Below, piece after piece: positions 36,639-46,731 of a DNA stretch of 64,000 nt; position 1 is the first letter of the stretch; each line of letters begins with the position of its first letter. The notes beneath the pieces are model-generated. The model made no database searches and had not been told where the DNA came from. It was given only the letters and a program-made list of their open reading frames with translations. This DNA comes from CAWGYT01 sp963826795. GTDB lineage: Bacteria > Planctomycetota > Planctomycetia > Pirellulales > Pirellulaceae. Location: assembly GCA_963826795.1 (NCBI GenBank), contig CAWGYT010000022.1, positions 1-64,000 on the forward strand, given 5' to 3'. The position numbers were made by a program, and so were the translations under genes.

Positions 36639-38087
36639 TCAGGGCGTGATGGCGACTTCCGCCTGGGTTCCCACGGGGTGTTCTGGAGTTGCTTGACGCA
36701 GGGTCAATGCCCGTCGGAGCATGATTTCTTTCGCCGCGTGGTATCGCGATGCCACGCCGGGCTGCGGAATCAAGCCTCCGCCCAGGATCAGGGCCGTCAG
36801 CATTAACACGGCAACCTTTTCGGGAGTCCGCGCGGTCAACGAGATGGACGCGTTGTGTTCGGTCCCCGTGAAGAGGCGAAAATAGGCCTGCAGGACGCCA
36901 ATCCCATTCAGCGCCGCGGCCAGGACCACCAGCATGCCGACCAGCGGATAGACACTCACGGCCCCCTCGACCAGCAGCTCCGCCCCGATGAAGCCGACCG
37001 TTCCAGGGAAACCAATACTGGCCAGACCCGTCAACAGAAAGAAGACAGCCAAGGAAGGCATGTGTGGGTACAGGCCATGGTAATCGGACAACGACAGACG
37101 ACCGGTTCGTGACTCAAGCGCTCGCAGCGTGATCCCAAAACCGGCGAGGGACATTCCGACGGACAACCAGACGCAAAGTGCTCCGGTCAGGCCGACGGAG
37201 TTTACCATCTCAAGCCCGACCAGAACGAGCGACGAATGGCTCAGGAACAGATAGCAAAAGAATCGCCGTGCCTCGCGCTGGACGAGTGCCATTCCCGCCG
37301 CGTAAATCGCGGTGAACAGCGACAGGAGTGACAGGGTCCGCAGAGCCCAATCGGGCGCGATCGGCAGAACCAGCCGAACAGCCGTGTAAGCGCCGATCAT
37401 GGGCGTCACGTAGAGCAACGCGGTGCCCAGCGTGGCGTTCTCGAACAAGTCGGTCATCCAGCAGTGCACCGGTGTGCTCCCGCTGCGGATGAGAACCGCC
37501 GCGATCAGCAATCCGATCGCCCAAATCGAATGGTTCGCCGTATCCCCTTCCAGTTCGACCAGCGTCCAGCCACCGACCAGCAGCAGCAGGAACAGCCCCA
37601 TGTGGGCCAGGAAGACACGGGTGGAGCGTCCGCGAGCGCGAAGTTCCAGGGTTGGAGGGATCACCTGTGCGGCCAGCAGGCCGATCAGTCCCCAGGGTTC
37701 ACGGCAGGCCAGAGTCGCCAACAACAAGGTCTCGGAGACCAGCGTCCACGCGAACGGAAATCGTCGCATCTTCGTCCGCAAAGTGGCCAGGGTCATCACG
37801 AAATACAGCAAAGCCGCCAACGGCAAGAGCGGCGCGCTGAGCTCATCAATGACGACCGCGTTTTCTCCCAGATAGGGCGAAAGCACGTCCCAATGATCGT
37901 GGGCCTCGAACGAGTGCAATAGGTTGAAGTCTTCCCAGGCACCCACGGCAAACACCAAGGTCAGGCCACAGGCGACCAGCGTTCGACGTCGCGCTAAATC
38001 GGGATCCCTGATCCAACACACGCCCAGGGCGCCGAGCAGCGGCGTCAAGATCGCGAGTTCCAACCAAGGTAAAGTCAGTGTCAACAT
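36639..38087 (-). CDS. NuoM/NuoL-like proton-conducting membrane protein (482 aa)
   Basis: This is a polytopic protein of the complex I/Mrp antiporter-type proton channel family, with about 13 hydrophobic segments. The typical GIGFPGTVGFIGAEL-like motif (SIGFPGTVGFIGAEL) is near residue 360, and AVLIRSGSTPVHCWMTDLFENAT matches the channel core. It follows the DabB-like gene by 13 bases and precedes the SulP gene by 120. A second such subunit beside DabA and DabB is an addition to the basic two-gene DAB module, and may help energise bicarbonate or CO2 uptake. Confidence 0.82.
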   Translation of the reverse strand: MLTLTLPWLELAILTPLLGALGVCWIRDPDLARRRTLVACGLTLVFAVGAWEDFNLLHSFEAHDHWDVLSPYLGENAVVIDELSAPLLPLAALLYFVMTLATLRTKMRRFPFAWTLVSETLLLATLACREPWGLIGLLAAQVIPPTLELRARGRSTRVFLAHMGLFLLLLVGGWTLVELEGDTANHSIWAIGLLIAAVLIRSGSTPVHCWMTDLFENATLGTALLYVTPMIGAYTAVRLVLPIAPDWALRTLSLLSLFTAIYAAGMALVQREARRFFCYLFLSHSSLVLVGLEMVNSVGLTGALCVWLSVGMSLAGFGITLRALESRTGRLSLSDYHGLYPHMPSLAVFFLLTGLASIGFPGTVGFIGAELLVEGAVSVYPLVGMLVVLAAALNGIGVLQAYFRLFTGTEHNASISLTARTPEKVAVLMLTALILGGGLIPQPGVASRYHAAKEIMLRRALTLRQATPEHPVGTQAEVAITP

Positions 38088-38100
38088 TCGTTTTCTCTCG

Positions 38101-39504
38101 CTAGAATCTTAATTCGTCGACCACTTCGGGCTGCAGTTCAACTTGGTCCGACTCACGTGAGCCGCTCCCGGCCAGATAATCCGTCCAGCGGCGTTCCATC
38201 CCGTCGCACCACTCAAAGATGCCTCGGAACGGTGCCGCCACAAAATCGTTCAAGATGCTGTCCAGGTAGCCCCGTTCGAGTGCGAAGCGGTAACACCAGG
38301 CTCGCCAGCGCAGCGGGAGGAAACGTTCCCAAACCGTGGGTTCACTCGACAGGCTGGCACCCAAAGTATCTTCCAGCGACTGATAGTCATGCAACAGGGT
38401 CGGCGCCCGCAATAATTGCAATGTCCGCAGACACGCGTGTCCCAGAATATGAATCAGCGGAATGTAGCGTAGCCCCAGCCCGATTTCGACGACGATGATG
38501 CCCACCTGCGAGCACGACGCGAACGCCAGCATGCTTTTGATATCGGTTTGGACCCGCGTTGCCATGGCAGCATAGATCGCGGTCACCAAGCCCAGCACGA
38601 CCACGATTGCCGACAGCAGGAAGGATGCTTCCAGAATCGGGCTGACGCGGAGGAGCAAAAACACGCCCAAATGAATCGACAGCGCGCCGTAGAAAATCGC
38701 GCTCGACGGAGTCGGCCCCTCCATCGCTCGGGGCAGCCAGCCGGAGAACGGTACGAGCGCCGATTTACCGGCGGCAGCAACCAGCAGCAGCAATCCGACG
38801 AAGAGGGCCTGCCCGGACGTCATCGACGCTTGCCCTTCCGGCCAGGGACCGGTGCCCATCAAGCCGGTGAAATCGCCCGCGCCCGTCAGATGGTGCATCG
38901 CCACCGCTGCGATCAGGAAGGCCGCGTCGGCAATCCGGTACACGATCCAGACGCGGAGACCATTGCGGACTGGCGAGAGCCGCTCATGAAAAAACGCAAC
39001 CAGCAGGGCCGATGACAGGCCCACCAGCTCCCAACCGAGAAACAGGACCTCGATCGTGCCTGCCAGCGACGACAACACCATGCCCAGAGTAAAAATCGCA
39101 TAGGCGACATAAAAGCGATGATAGCCCGGCTCGCGATGCAAGTACTGATTGGTAAAGGCACCCACGGTCCCGCATAACAGGTAGCTCAAGATCACGAACG
39201 GCACCGAGAGCCGATCGAAGACAAACTTCAGGTGGAACTGAAAGTGCTGCTCGTGCTGTTCGGGGATCATCACCCAATTGCCCAGCTCGACGGGAACCAG
39301 CCGCGTCCCAACGATCAACATCATCGCCAAGATCAAAATCGATGCGAACAGTCCGACCGTGACCGTGATGAACGTCCAGCGACTGACCGCCTGCTCACTT
39401 AACGGCCGCCCGACCAGCGACGTCAGCCCCAGCACCAGCAGTAATAACGTGGGGCAAATCAGAATACAGAGCCCCAGGAGTCGAAAGATCAGCGAGATGT
39501 CCAT
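38101..39504 (-). CDS. dabB: DabB-like inorganic-carbon transporter subunit (NuoL family, 467 aa)
   Basis: The protein has the NuoL/MrpA-type channel core: FLGWELVGLSSALLVAFF with the conserved Glu, GKSALVPFSGWLPRAMEGPTPSS with the key Lys, and about 13 hydrophobic segments. In known DAB systems DabB is the proton-driven membrane partner of DabA. Here it is followed (leftward) by a second NuoM-like gene and is preceded by the DabA gene with an 84-base gap. I assign DabB from family plus neighbourhood. Confidence 0.85.
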   Translation of the reverse strand: MDISLIFRLLGLCILICPTLLLLVLGLTSLVGRPLSEQAVSRWTFITVTVGLFASILILAMMLIVGTRLVPVELGNWVMIPEQHEQHFQFHLKFVFDRLSVPFVILSYLLCGTVGAFTNQYLHREPGYHRFYVAYAIFTLGMVLSSLAGTIEVLFLGWELVGLSSALLVAFFHERLSPVRNGLRVWIVYRIADAAFLIAAVAMHHLTGAGDFTGLMGTGPWPEGQASMTSGQALFVGLLLLVAAAGKSALVPFSGWLPRAMEGPTPSSAIFYGALSIHLGVFLLLRVSPILEASFLLSAIVVVLGLVTAIYAAMATRVQTDIKSMLAFASCSQVGIIVVEIGLGLRYIPLIHILGHACLRTLQLLRAPTLLHDYQSLEDTLGASLSSEPTVWERFLPLRWRAWCYRFALERGYLDSILNDFVAAPFRGIFEWCDGMERRWTDYLAGSGSRESDQVELQPEVVDELRF

Positions 39505-39588
39505 TTGGTCGAACCTGATTTTGCGTTCAGCTGGAATTCGGGAACGGATGCAGAGGGTGAGAAGTGGGGCGGCGTGCGTCTGGCAGGA

Positions 39589-42500
39589 TTAGCGGGCGTT
39601 TTGGATCCGAGCGTAACCCAGATGGTCGCGCCAACCGCGATACCATTCGGTCGACGACTCGACGGTCGGTAGATGGTCCGTCTCCGGATCGTAAGGCACG
39701 AAGCTTCCCTGCTGGAACAATTGGATCCGACCCGTCTCCGTGTCGATCACGGCCAGTTGCACCCATTCGTTTCGACACAGTCGCGCGATCCCCTCGTTGT
39801 GGTCCATCACGTGAATCATCGCCTCGGGCGTCGCCTCGATCAGGAACAGCAAGCCGCATCGGCTCGTGGATCTCGATCATCTGCTGGTACAGTCCCGGCC
39901 GCAGATCGCTTGCCGCGCCGTCCATCACGCCCAGCAGCGACGTCACGTTGTGTGGCAACTTGTTGCCCGCGCCCCAGCCGATGTGGTCCACGCACGAGAA
40001 ATAGTATTCCAAACTGATCCCTGCACAGACGGGAATGACCGCCTGCAGGATCCGCGTCAGAATCGAGAACTGGTCGTCATCTTGAGCGGGGTCGTACGAT
40101 TGCAGGAACGCGCGCCGGTCCAGAAACAGGCCGCGATTCCAGTCCCTTCTGCCCACGAAGCAGAGAGCGTTGGTGGCGTGGTTGTATTCGGGTCGGGCCT
40201 GTGACAGGTCCTCGGCGCGTCCCTCCACGTGGCGCAGGGCCGCGTCGAAGGCGAGGTTGAGCGGCGCCGATTCGAACCTCCGCGACCGCTCGTGCGCATT
40301 CCGCGCCCGGGCCTCGTCAATCACCTCCAAGGCGTGCTCCAAGTCGGCGCGGTGCGAGAACGGCACGCGGTCCAGGTCGAAGTAGGTGACGCTGTCGTCG
40401 CACGTGTTGTGATAAGCACCGACGACCACCGTGTCTTCGGGCAGCGGCAGCCCGCGATCCTTCAGCCGCTGGCGGACGCGCGGATCGTTGGCCATCTGGG
40501 CGACAGCCCGCGCGTTCGGGCCACCTCGTGCACCCGCACACGCCCCGCAGTTGTATGCCGACTCGTGGGGATTGTTCAGGCTGGAAGAGCCGTGACCGCA
40601 AATGATTATCAAGCGGGCATAGCCACGCGTCAGCCCCACATCGCGCAGCAGCCGCTCGACAATGTCCGTCATCTCCTGAAGTGAGAAGCCGATCTGGCCA
40701 TTGTGCGGTCCCGGCGTTTCCTCCAAGCGCTCGAGCTGCAACTGAGTAATCCGGGGCGGCTGCACGATGCTGCCGAACATTTCGCGGAGTCGCGCCGTGG
40801 TTCGGGGAAGCAGAATCCGCATCACCAAGGGCAACGTGGCGACCGAACCCAAGACGCCGGTTAACAGACCACCTGCCAGGGTTCGGCTACCCAAGTGGAC
40901 GTGCTGCCGCGCCGATCCGATCGCCTGCCGCATCCGACGCCGCACTTGATCGCTGCGGATAAACGTGAAGGGAACGGCCTCTTGAACGTAATGTTTGGGA
41001 CGCACGATGATCGGACAGAGCGGCACGTAGTGCGCGTCGGCGTTGCCGCGATAGTACATGGCGGCCCCAAAAAAGCCGGCCGCCCCGATCGTCTCGGCCC
41101 GCGGTTCCACCTCCTCGATGTGCCGTCGAAACGACTCCTCGCGGTCGTCGATACACGTTAACACCTGGAGCCGTGGCACGTCACGCTCGGCAAGCCCCGA
41201 AGCGGTGGACTCTGCTGACAATGACGAGTCATCTTCGGCTCCCCACGCGCCGCGCCGCTTCTCGCTTTCAAGTTCCCGCTCTTGCCTCAGCTGTCGCACG
41301 TGGATGGCAACCGCATCCAGCGTGCGGTTGCGAAAATTGCGTTCAAAGGCACCGTGATAAATCCGCCGACGCTCCATACTCGAAAACGCGCTGACCTCGC
41401 CGATCACCCGCCGCCACTCGTCCGGTGTCTGACGCGACAGCGCCTCCGGTTGCCAGCCCAGGACCTGAGCCAGCTGGAACAACAGAAACGCGCGTTGGTC
41501 GGCCAAATGCGGTTGGTGGTGAGGGAGGTTTCGCGTCAAGACTCCGCGCAGCTGGTGCAACGGTCCACGGTAATCCAGATGCTCGCGCGCGACGTGAGCC
41601 AACGCGAATCGCTCGAGGATCAAGCGAATCGCCAGGTACTCCAGCAAACTGCCTGCGGGTGCCGGATACGCGACGCGGTCGCCACGTGTCTCCAACTGGC
41701 AGATCATGCCGGCCCAACCTCGCAGCGCAAGCATCGTCGCCGCGATGAATTCCTCACGTTCATCCGCCGCAACTCCCAAGGCCTGCAAGGACTGATCGAT
41801 CGACTTCAGCGGGCCAACACCCGACTCGTCCAATCGAGCCAACTCGGCACGGACACCGAAAAACCAGCGATCCGGAGGTCCCATCGGCTGCTTGTAGAGC
41901 CCGATGAACGAACGATAGAATCCCTGCTCGCGGTTGGGCAGCTTCCAATCGCTGAGTCCCTGGTCAAGGAATGCCGAGCAAAATCGGATCAGGACTTCGT
42001 TGACGTAGCGATCCGCGTCTTCCGCCGTCGCCTCCAGCAGCAGATCGCGATGACGCTGATGGCGAACTCGCGAGACCGGGTCGTCCACCACGTGATTCGC
42101 GCCGTCGCGGCAAATTCGCCAAAGCGAATGCAGGCAAAACGCCTCCCATTTCGACTCGTCCCAGCGATCAATCGCATCGGCTCCAAACAACTGGTGCAGC
42201 CGCTGGATTAAATCCCTTGCCTCCGTTCCCCCTTCCGCCTGCAGCCGCTCCGTGGATGACGCCGGCTGACCATCGTGGCTCAGATGCCGCATCACCCAGC
42301 GGCGAGTTTCCGCGATCATGCGTTCGCGAACCTGAGCGGCCGCCTCGTGGCGAAACGTCCGCAAAGCGTCCGTTTCCGTGATCACCCACCGCAACTCGGC
42401 TGCCGGGCCGAGTAGCAACGGGTACTGCAGCATCGCCTGGCGAAGATGAAACCGCGTCCCCAGAAAACCGATCAATTGATGAGCCGAATCGCCCAGATCC

Positions 42501-42799
42501 GCGATCAAGACGGCTTCCAGATCGATCCGCCGAATCCGGCCGTGCTCCAACATTCGACGATAACGGTCCTCGGGCAGATAAGGGTGACAATTAAAGGTTC
42601 GAGCCCCGACTCTGACCGCCTCGTCGAACCGCAAATCCTCGAAGGCATGCAGCGTGTTGTGATGCACGAAGACGGTGATCGGCCCCTGAGCCGGCAGTAA
42701 GTGGGCCGCATGCTCTACGTGCCGCTCGATTTCCTGAAGACGTTCGGACGCCGACGGCACACCGACACGGACTTGTTCTTGTGCAATGACTTCTGACAC
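39589..42799 (-). CDS. dabA: DabA-like (DUF2309) inorganic-carbon transporter subunit, one-base frameshift near the C-terminus
   Basis: The protein (about 1,070 residues when repaired) shows the DUF2309 landmarks. N-terminal: ITVFVHHNTLHAFEDLRFDEA. The carbonic-anhydrase-like zinc site: LTCIDDREESFRRHIEE (Cys and Asp) and, about 170 residues later, IICGHGSSSLNNPHESAYNC followed by GACAGARGG (His and Cys). The long frame runs past EIHEPMRLA into nonsense, whereas the true end (LLFLIEATPEAMIHVMDHNEG...RIQNAR) is in the adjacent frame and stops at 39589. One extra base at about 39852 explains this. DabA with DabB is thought to take up CO2 or bicarbonate and hydrate CO2 vectorially. Confidence 0.88.
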
Positions 42800-43225
42800 C
42801 GGTTACGGTCCTGCTCGAGTTTTGACAGATCGATTCGCGGACCTGCCAAAGCACATCGAATGCCAAAGACAAGAATTTACACCCGGCCAAGAAAAAGGCC
42901 GAGCCAACCCGTGGCACCGGACCCCCTCGTCTGCTGCGTCGGCGAACCGCCGATCGCCCAATCGATGCAGAACCTTGCAGAACCGTGCAGGATCTTGCAG
43001 GGTGCGAGGCGACCGGCGGGCGAGGTATCGGGAGGGCCTCGCCTTCCCGGTGGCCGCCGCAACCGCCGGCGGGGGTGCGGCTCGGCAGGAGCCTCGGCCC
43101 TCCTGTTCCATTGCCCGGCCGTCTCGTCGCCCTCTCGATCTATCGGCAGGCGCGTTGATTTGCCCCGTGTCGAGACCTTACAATCGGCGCGTGAAGCGTG
43201 CCTTGCAGCAGTAAAGGAGTGGATC
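42800..43225. other. Divergent intergenic region between dabA and a DUF1501 gene
   Basis: This 426-base gap between divergent genes should hold promoters for both. A repeated tgcagaa/tgcagg-type motif (gcagaaccttgcagaaccgtgcaggatcttgcaggg, 42966-43001) and inverted gggagggc/gccttccc blocks near 43030 are visible. No gene or clear promoter box found. Confidence 0.5.
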
Positions 43226-44608
43226 GTGTGGCGTGTCGCACTGGGTCGTTCGCGGCGGTACTGTGACGGGCTGAGCCGTCGCAGTTTTCTTCAGGTCGGC
43301 ATGGCGGGCTTGGCAAGTGTCGGATTGCCGTCGATCTTGCGGGCCAGGGAGCAGTCGGCCGCGCGGGGTGTGGCGCGGAAGGACACGTCGGTCATCCTCC
43401 TGTGGCTTGACGGCGGTCCCAGCCACATGGATCTTTACGACCTCAAACCGGAAGCGCCGGCTGAGTATCGAGGGATCTGGTCCCCGATCCGGACCAACGT
43501 GCCCGGGATCGAGGTCACGGAACTGTTTCCGCTGCAGGCCAAGATCGCGGACAAGTTTTCGCTGATTCGTTCGCTGCACCACGAAACGGGCGACCACTTC
43601 ACGGCCGCTCACTGGATCCTCACCGGGCGAGATGGCGGCGTGAGCGGTGCCGCGACGGCGGGCAAGTCGCCCTTTATCGGCGGAATCGCCGCGAAAGTCC
43701 TGGGACCGCGCCATCCGGGCATGCCCGCTCAGGTCGCCATCCCGTACGCAATGAGCATCGGACAGCGGCCGGGATACTTTGGAGGCAATTATCTGGGGGC
43801 GGATGCGAACCCGTTTGAAACGGAGGGAGATCCGAACGCGGACGGTTTTCAGGTGCGGGACGTGAGCCTGGCTCAGCCTTTGACGATCGATCGCCTCGCC
43901 GACCGACGCGGGTTGGTTGCCCACTTCGATCGGCTGCGGAAGGACGTCGACCGCAGCGGAACGTTGGCCGCGATGGACCGCTTCGACCAAGAGGCCTACG
44001 AGATGGTTGCCGGGCCACGGGCGCAAGCCGCGTTTGACTTGAGCCGCGAGGACGATCGCACGCGCCAGCGTTACGGCCGTCACACGTGGGGGCAAAGCGC
44101 ACTGCTGGCAAGACGGTTGGTGGAGGCGGGCGTGACTTTCGTCACTTGTCATTTCGGCGGCTGGGATCACCACTGGGACCTCAAACAGGGGATGGAGAAC
44201 CATTTGCCGCGGATCGACCAACTCGTCTCGGCCTTGCTGAACGATCTGTCCGAACGTGGATTGGATCAACAGGTCTTGGTCATGATGGTGGGCGAGTTCA
44301 GCCGGACCCCGCGGATGAACAATGGCGGCAATGGCGGGGCGCCGATGAGCATGGGGACGCCGGGCCGCGACCATTGGGGAAATGCGATGTTTTGCCTGAT
44401 GGCCGGAGGTGGCATTCGCGGCGGTCAAATCGTCGGCTCAACCGACCGGCTCGGCGAAGTGCCTCAGGACCGGCCGGTCCGCCCCGGCGATGTGCACCAT
44501 ACGCTCTATCGAGTGCTGGGAGTCGATCCGTTTCTCCAGTTCCGCGACCACGCGGGCCGACCGGTTCCGGCCATCGACCATGGCGAACCGATCGCGGAAT
44601 TGCTGTAG
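43226..44608 (+). CDS. DUF1501 exported protein (460 aa)
   Basis: I chose the GTG at 43226 because AAGGAG (43213-43218) lies 7 bases upstream. The longer frame (from 42860) would read through the promoter region. The N-terminus has a twin-arginine-type signal (GLSRRSFLQVGMAGLASVG). DUF1501 landmarks follow: VILLWLDGGPSHMDLYDLKP, IRSLHHETGDHFTAAHWILTG, FGGWDHHWDLKQG, MVGEFSRTPRMN and GRDHWGNAMFCLMAGGGIRGG. The family is alkaline-phosphatase/sulfatase-like, exported and abundant in planctomycetes, usually beside DUF1549/DUF1553 genes. Here no such partner is adjacent. Confidence 0.9.
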   Translation: MWRVALGRSRRYCDGLSRRSFLQVGMAGLASVGLPSILRAREQSAARGVARKDTSVILLWLDGGPSHMDLYDLKPEAPAEYRGIWSPIRTNVPGIEVTELFPLQAKIADKFSLIRSLHHETGDHFTAAHWILTGRDGGVSGAATAGKSPFIGGIAAKVLGPRHPGMPAQVAIPYAMSIGQRPGYFGGNYLGADANPFETEGDPNADGFQVRDVSLAQPLTIDRLADRRGLVAHFDRLRKDVDRSGTLAAMDRFDQEAYEMVAGPRAQAAFDLSREDDRTRQRYGRHTWGQSALLARRLVEAGVTFVTCHFGGWDHHWDLKQGMENHLPRIDQLVSALLNDLSERGLDQQVLVMMVGEFSRTPRMNNGGNGGAPMSMGTPGRDHWGNAMFCLMAGGGIRGGQIVGSTDRLGEVPQDRPVRPGDVHHTLYRVLGVDPFLQFRDHAGRPVPAIDHGEPIAELL

Positions 44609-44820
44609 GCACCGCCGGATCGCCGTCGGCCGACTTTGGCAGAACTGCCCTTGTCGCGAGTTGGCCGGATCAGAACAATGACGCAGCGTTCTGAGGACCG
44701 CCCGGGAATCGCATCTCAGTCCGCGGATGCCACGTTGGATGCCGTTAGGCCGAGCGAGTCGGGTCCTGGACGATTCTCGCGTCAGTTCGGCGTTTCTTTA
44801 TCCTCCCCGACGGAACCTCA

Positions 44821-46731
44821 ATGCGCCACGTTTCGCTCACTCGCCTCACTCGCCGTTTGATGGGCCTGGCTTGGCGCTATCGGCGGCCCTGTTTGGCGGT
44901 CCTGGTGCTGAACGGCCTCACGGTCACCGTCGGGGTGGTCGGCCTGGGGATGACCGGGATGGGGATTGACTACATTCGGCACCAGGTCGACTCGGACGCG
45001 GCGGCGTTGCGTTGGCCCTGGGGCCTGTCACCCCCAGACGGCAACTCGCCGATCGCGGTGGTTGCGGCAATTGCGACAGGCATCCTGGCGATGTCACTCC
45101 TGGCGGCCGCCTTGAAATATGCCACCGCGGTCGTCAGCGCCGGTCTCTCGCAGGAGTTGCTGGTTCAACTGCGATCCGACGTCTATGACAAGCTGCAGCG
45201 GCTGAGCTTCGATTTTTACGACGCCAACCCAGGCAGTTCGCTGATCAACCGAGCGGCCGGCGACGTCCAATCGGTGCGCACCTTCGTCGACGGCGTGGTC
45301 GTCAAGGTCTTGGTGGTCCTCTTAACGCTGGCCGTCTATCTCTGCTACATGCTCAGTGTGCACGTGAGGCTGACGCTGGTCTGCGTGATCACGTCGCCCT
45401 TGCTGTGGTACCTGTCGGTGCGATTCTCGCGTCGCGTACAGCCCGAGTATCGACGAGCCAGCGAAACGGTCGACGACCTGGTCCTGACGCTGGTTGAAAA
45501 CGTCGAGGGGCAACATGTGATCAAGGGGTTCGCTCGGCAGCCGGAGGAAATCGAGAAGTTTCGTCAGGCCAACCAGCGAGTTCACGCGCAGAAGGGCAGC
45601 ATCTTTTGGCGGTTGAGTCTCTATCAACCGGCCACGGGGTTGCTGACGCAGTTGAACATGCTGATCTTGCTGGGCTACGGAGGGTTCTTGGTGATTCGTG
45701 GCCAACTGCAGTTGGGCGTGGGCCTGTTTGTGTTTGCCAACCTGCTCCACGAGTTCGCGAACCAGGTCGGCCAGATCACGAACATCGCCAACACGATTCA
45801 GACCAGTCTGACCGGTGCCGTCCGTGTGTTCGAGATCCTGGATGCCCCGCTTGAGATTCAATCGCCGCCCAGCCCGCGAAGTCTGCCACGACGGGGTTGC
45901 CACTCGGAAGCCGTCACGGGGCGGGAGGCCGGACCCGGTCGAAGCGGGCGTAGCGTGCGGTTCGAAGACGTCGAGTTTGCCTACCGTGGTCAGGACGAGG
46001 GGACAGCGCGCGAGCCGGTGCTGCGGCAGATTTCGTTTGCCGTCGCACCCGGAGAACACTGGGGAGTCGTGGGCGAAACAGGCGCCGGAAAGACGACACT
46101 CTTGAGCTTGCTGTCGCGTTTCTATGACGTGTCTGCCGGTTCGGTGTCGGTGGATGGAATCGATGTGCGTCAGTTGGCGCTCGATGAGCTGAGGCGAAAC
46201 ATCGGGATTGTTTTCCAAGAGAGCTTCTTGTTTAGCCACACCGTCGCGGCCAATATTGCGTTCGGGAAATTGGACGCGACGCCGCGGGAAATCCGCCGCG
46301 CTGCGCGGTTGGCGGCCGCGGACGAGTTTATTCAGGCGTTACCCGACGGATACGAGACCGTGGTGGGCGAGAACGGGGCGAACCTGTCGGGCGGCCAGCG
46401 CCAGCGACTGGCCATCGCGCGGGCCCTGCTGCTGGATCCGCCGATTCTGCTGTTGGATGACGCCACCGCGTCGGTGGATTCCGAAACCGAACACGAGATC
46501 CACACCGCTCTTGAGCGAGCGGCCCGTGGTCGGACCACGATCGTCGTGTCCAACCGAATGAGTATGTTGCGGCGGATGGATCAGATCCTCGTGTTGGAGC
46601 AGGGACGAATCATCGAGCAGGGCAGGCCCGCCGAGCTGTTGTGCGTGCCCGGCGTGTTTCGGCAACTTGCCGAATTGCAGTATGCGGACGAAATGGACGA
46701 CGTCTTGTCCGCCGTGGCGGAGGGGTCATGA
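44821..46731 (+). CDS. ABC exporter half-transporter, first subunit (636 aa)
   Basis: The N-terminal ~330 residues hold the six-helix exporter membrane domain, and the C-terminal ~250 the nucleotide-binding domain. Walker A is GETGAGKTTLLSL, the Q loop IVFQESFLFS, the signature LSGGQRQRLAIARALL and Walker B ILLLDDATASVD. In the last, the usual catalytic Glu after the Walker B Asp is replaced by Asp, which marks a degenerate ATP site. The second subunit begins in a 4-base overlap (ATGA), so the two should form a heterodimer. The membrane domain is shared with multidrug and lipid exporters; the substrate is unknown. A Pro/Arg-rich linker (~residues 345-375) separates the domains. Confidence 0.9.
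   Translation: MRHVSLTRLTRRLMGLAWRYRRPCLAVLVLNGLTVTVGVVGLGMTGMGIDYIRHQVDSDAAALRWPWGLSPPDGNSPIAVVAAIATGILAMSLLAAALKYATAVVSAGLSQELLVQLRSDVYDKLQRLSFDFYDANPGSSLINRAAGDVQSVRTFVDGVVVKVLVVLLTLAVYLCYMLSVHVRLTLVCVITSPLLWYLSVRFSRRVQPEYRRASETVDDLVLTLVENVEGQHVIKGFARQPEEIEKFRQANQRVHAQKGSIFWRLSLYQPATGLLTQLNMLILLGYGGFLVIRGQLQLGVGLFVFANLLHEFANQVGQITNIANTIQTSLTGAVRVFEILDAPLEIQSPPSPRSLPRRGCHSEAVTGREAGPGRSGRSVRFEDVEFAYRGQDEGTAREPVLRQISFAVAPGEHWGVVGETGAGKTTLLSLLSRFYDVSAGSVSVDGIDVRQLALDELRRNIGIVFQESFLFSHTVAANIAFGKLDATPREIRRAARLAAADEFIQALPDGYETVVGENGANLSGGQRQRLAIARALLLDPPILLLDDATASVDSETEHEIHTALERAARGRTTIVVSNRMSMLRRMDQILVLEQGRIIEQGRPAELLCVPGVFRQLAELQYADEMDDVLSAVAEGS

Noticed and set aside
42860..43225. N-terminal extension of the DUF1501 gene
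   Set aside because: The extension is Arg/Pro/Cys-rich and lacks similarity, whereas the GTG at 43226 has an AAGGAG box and starts just before a twin-arginine signal.
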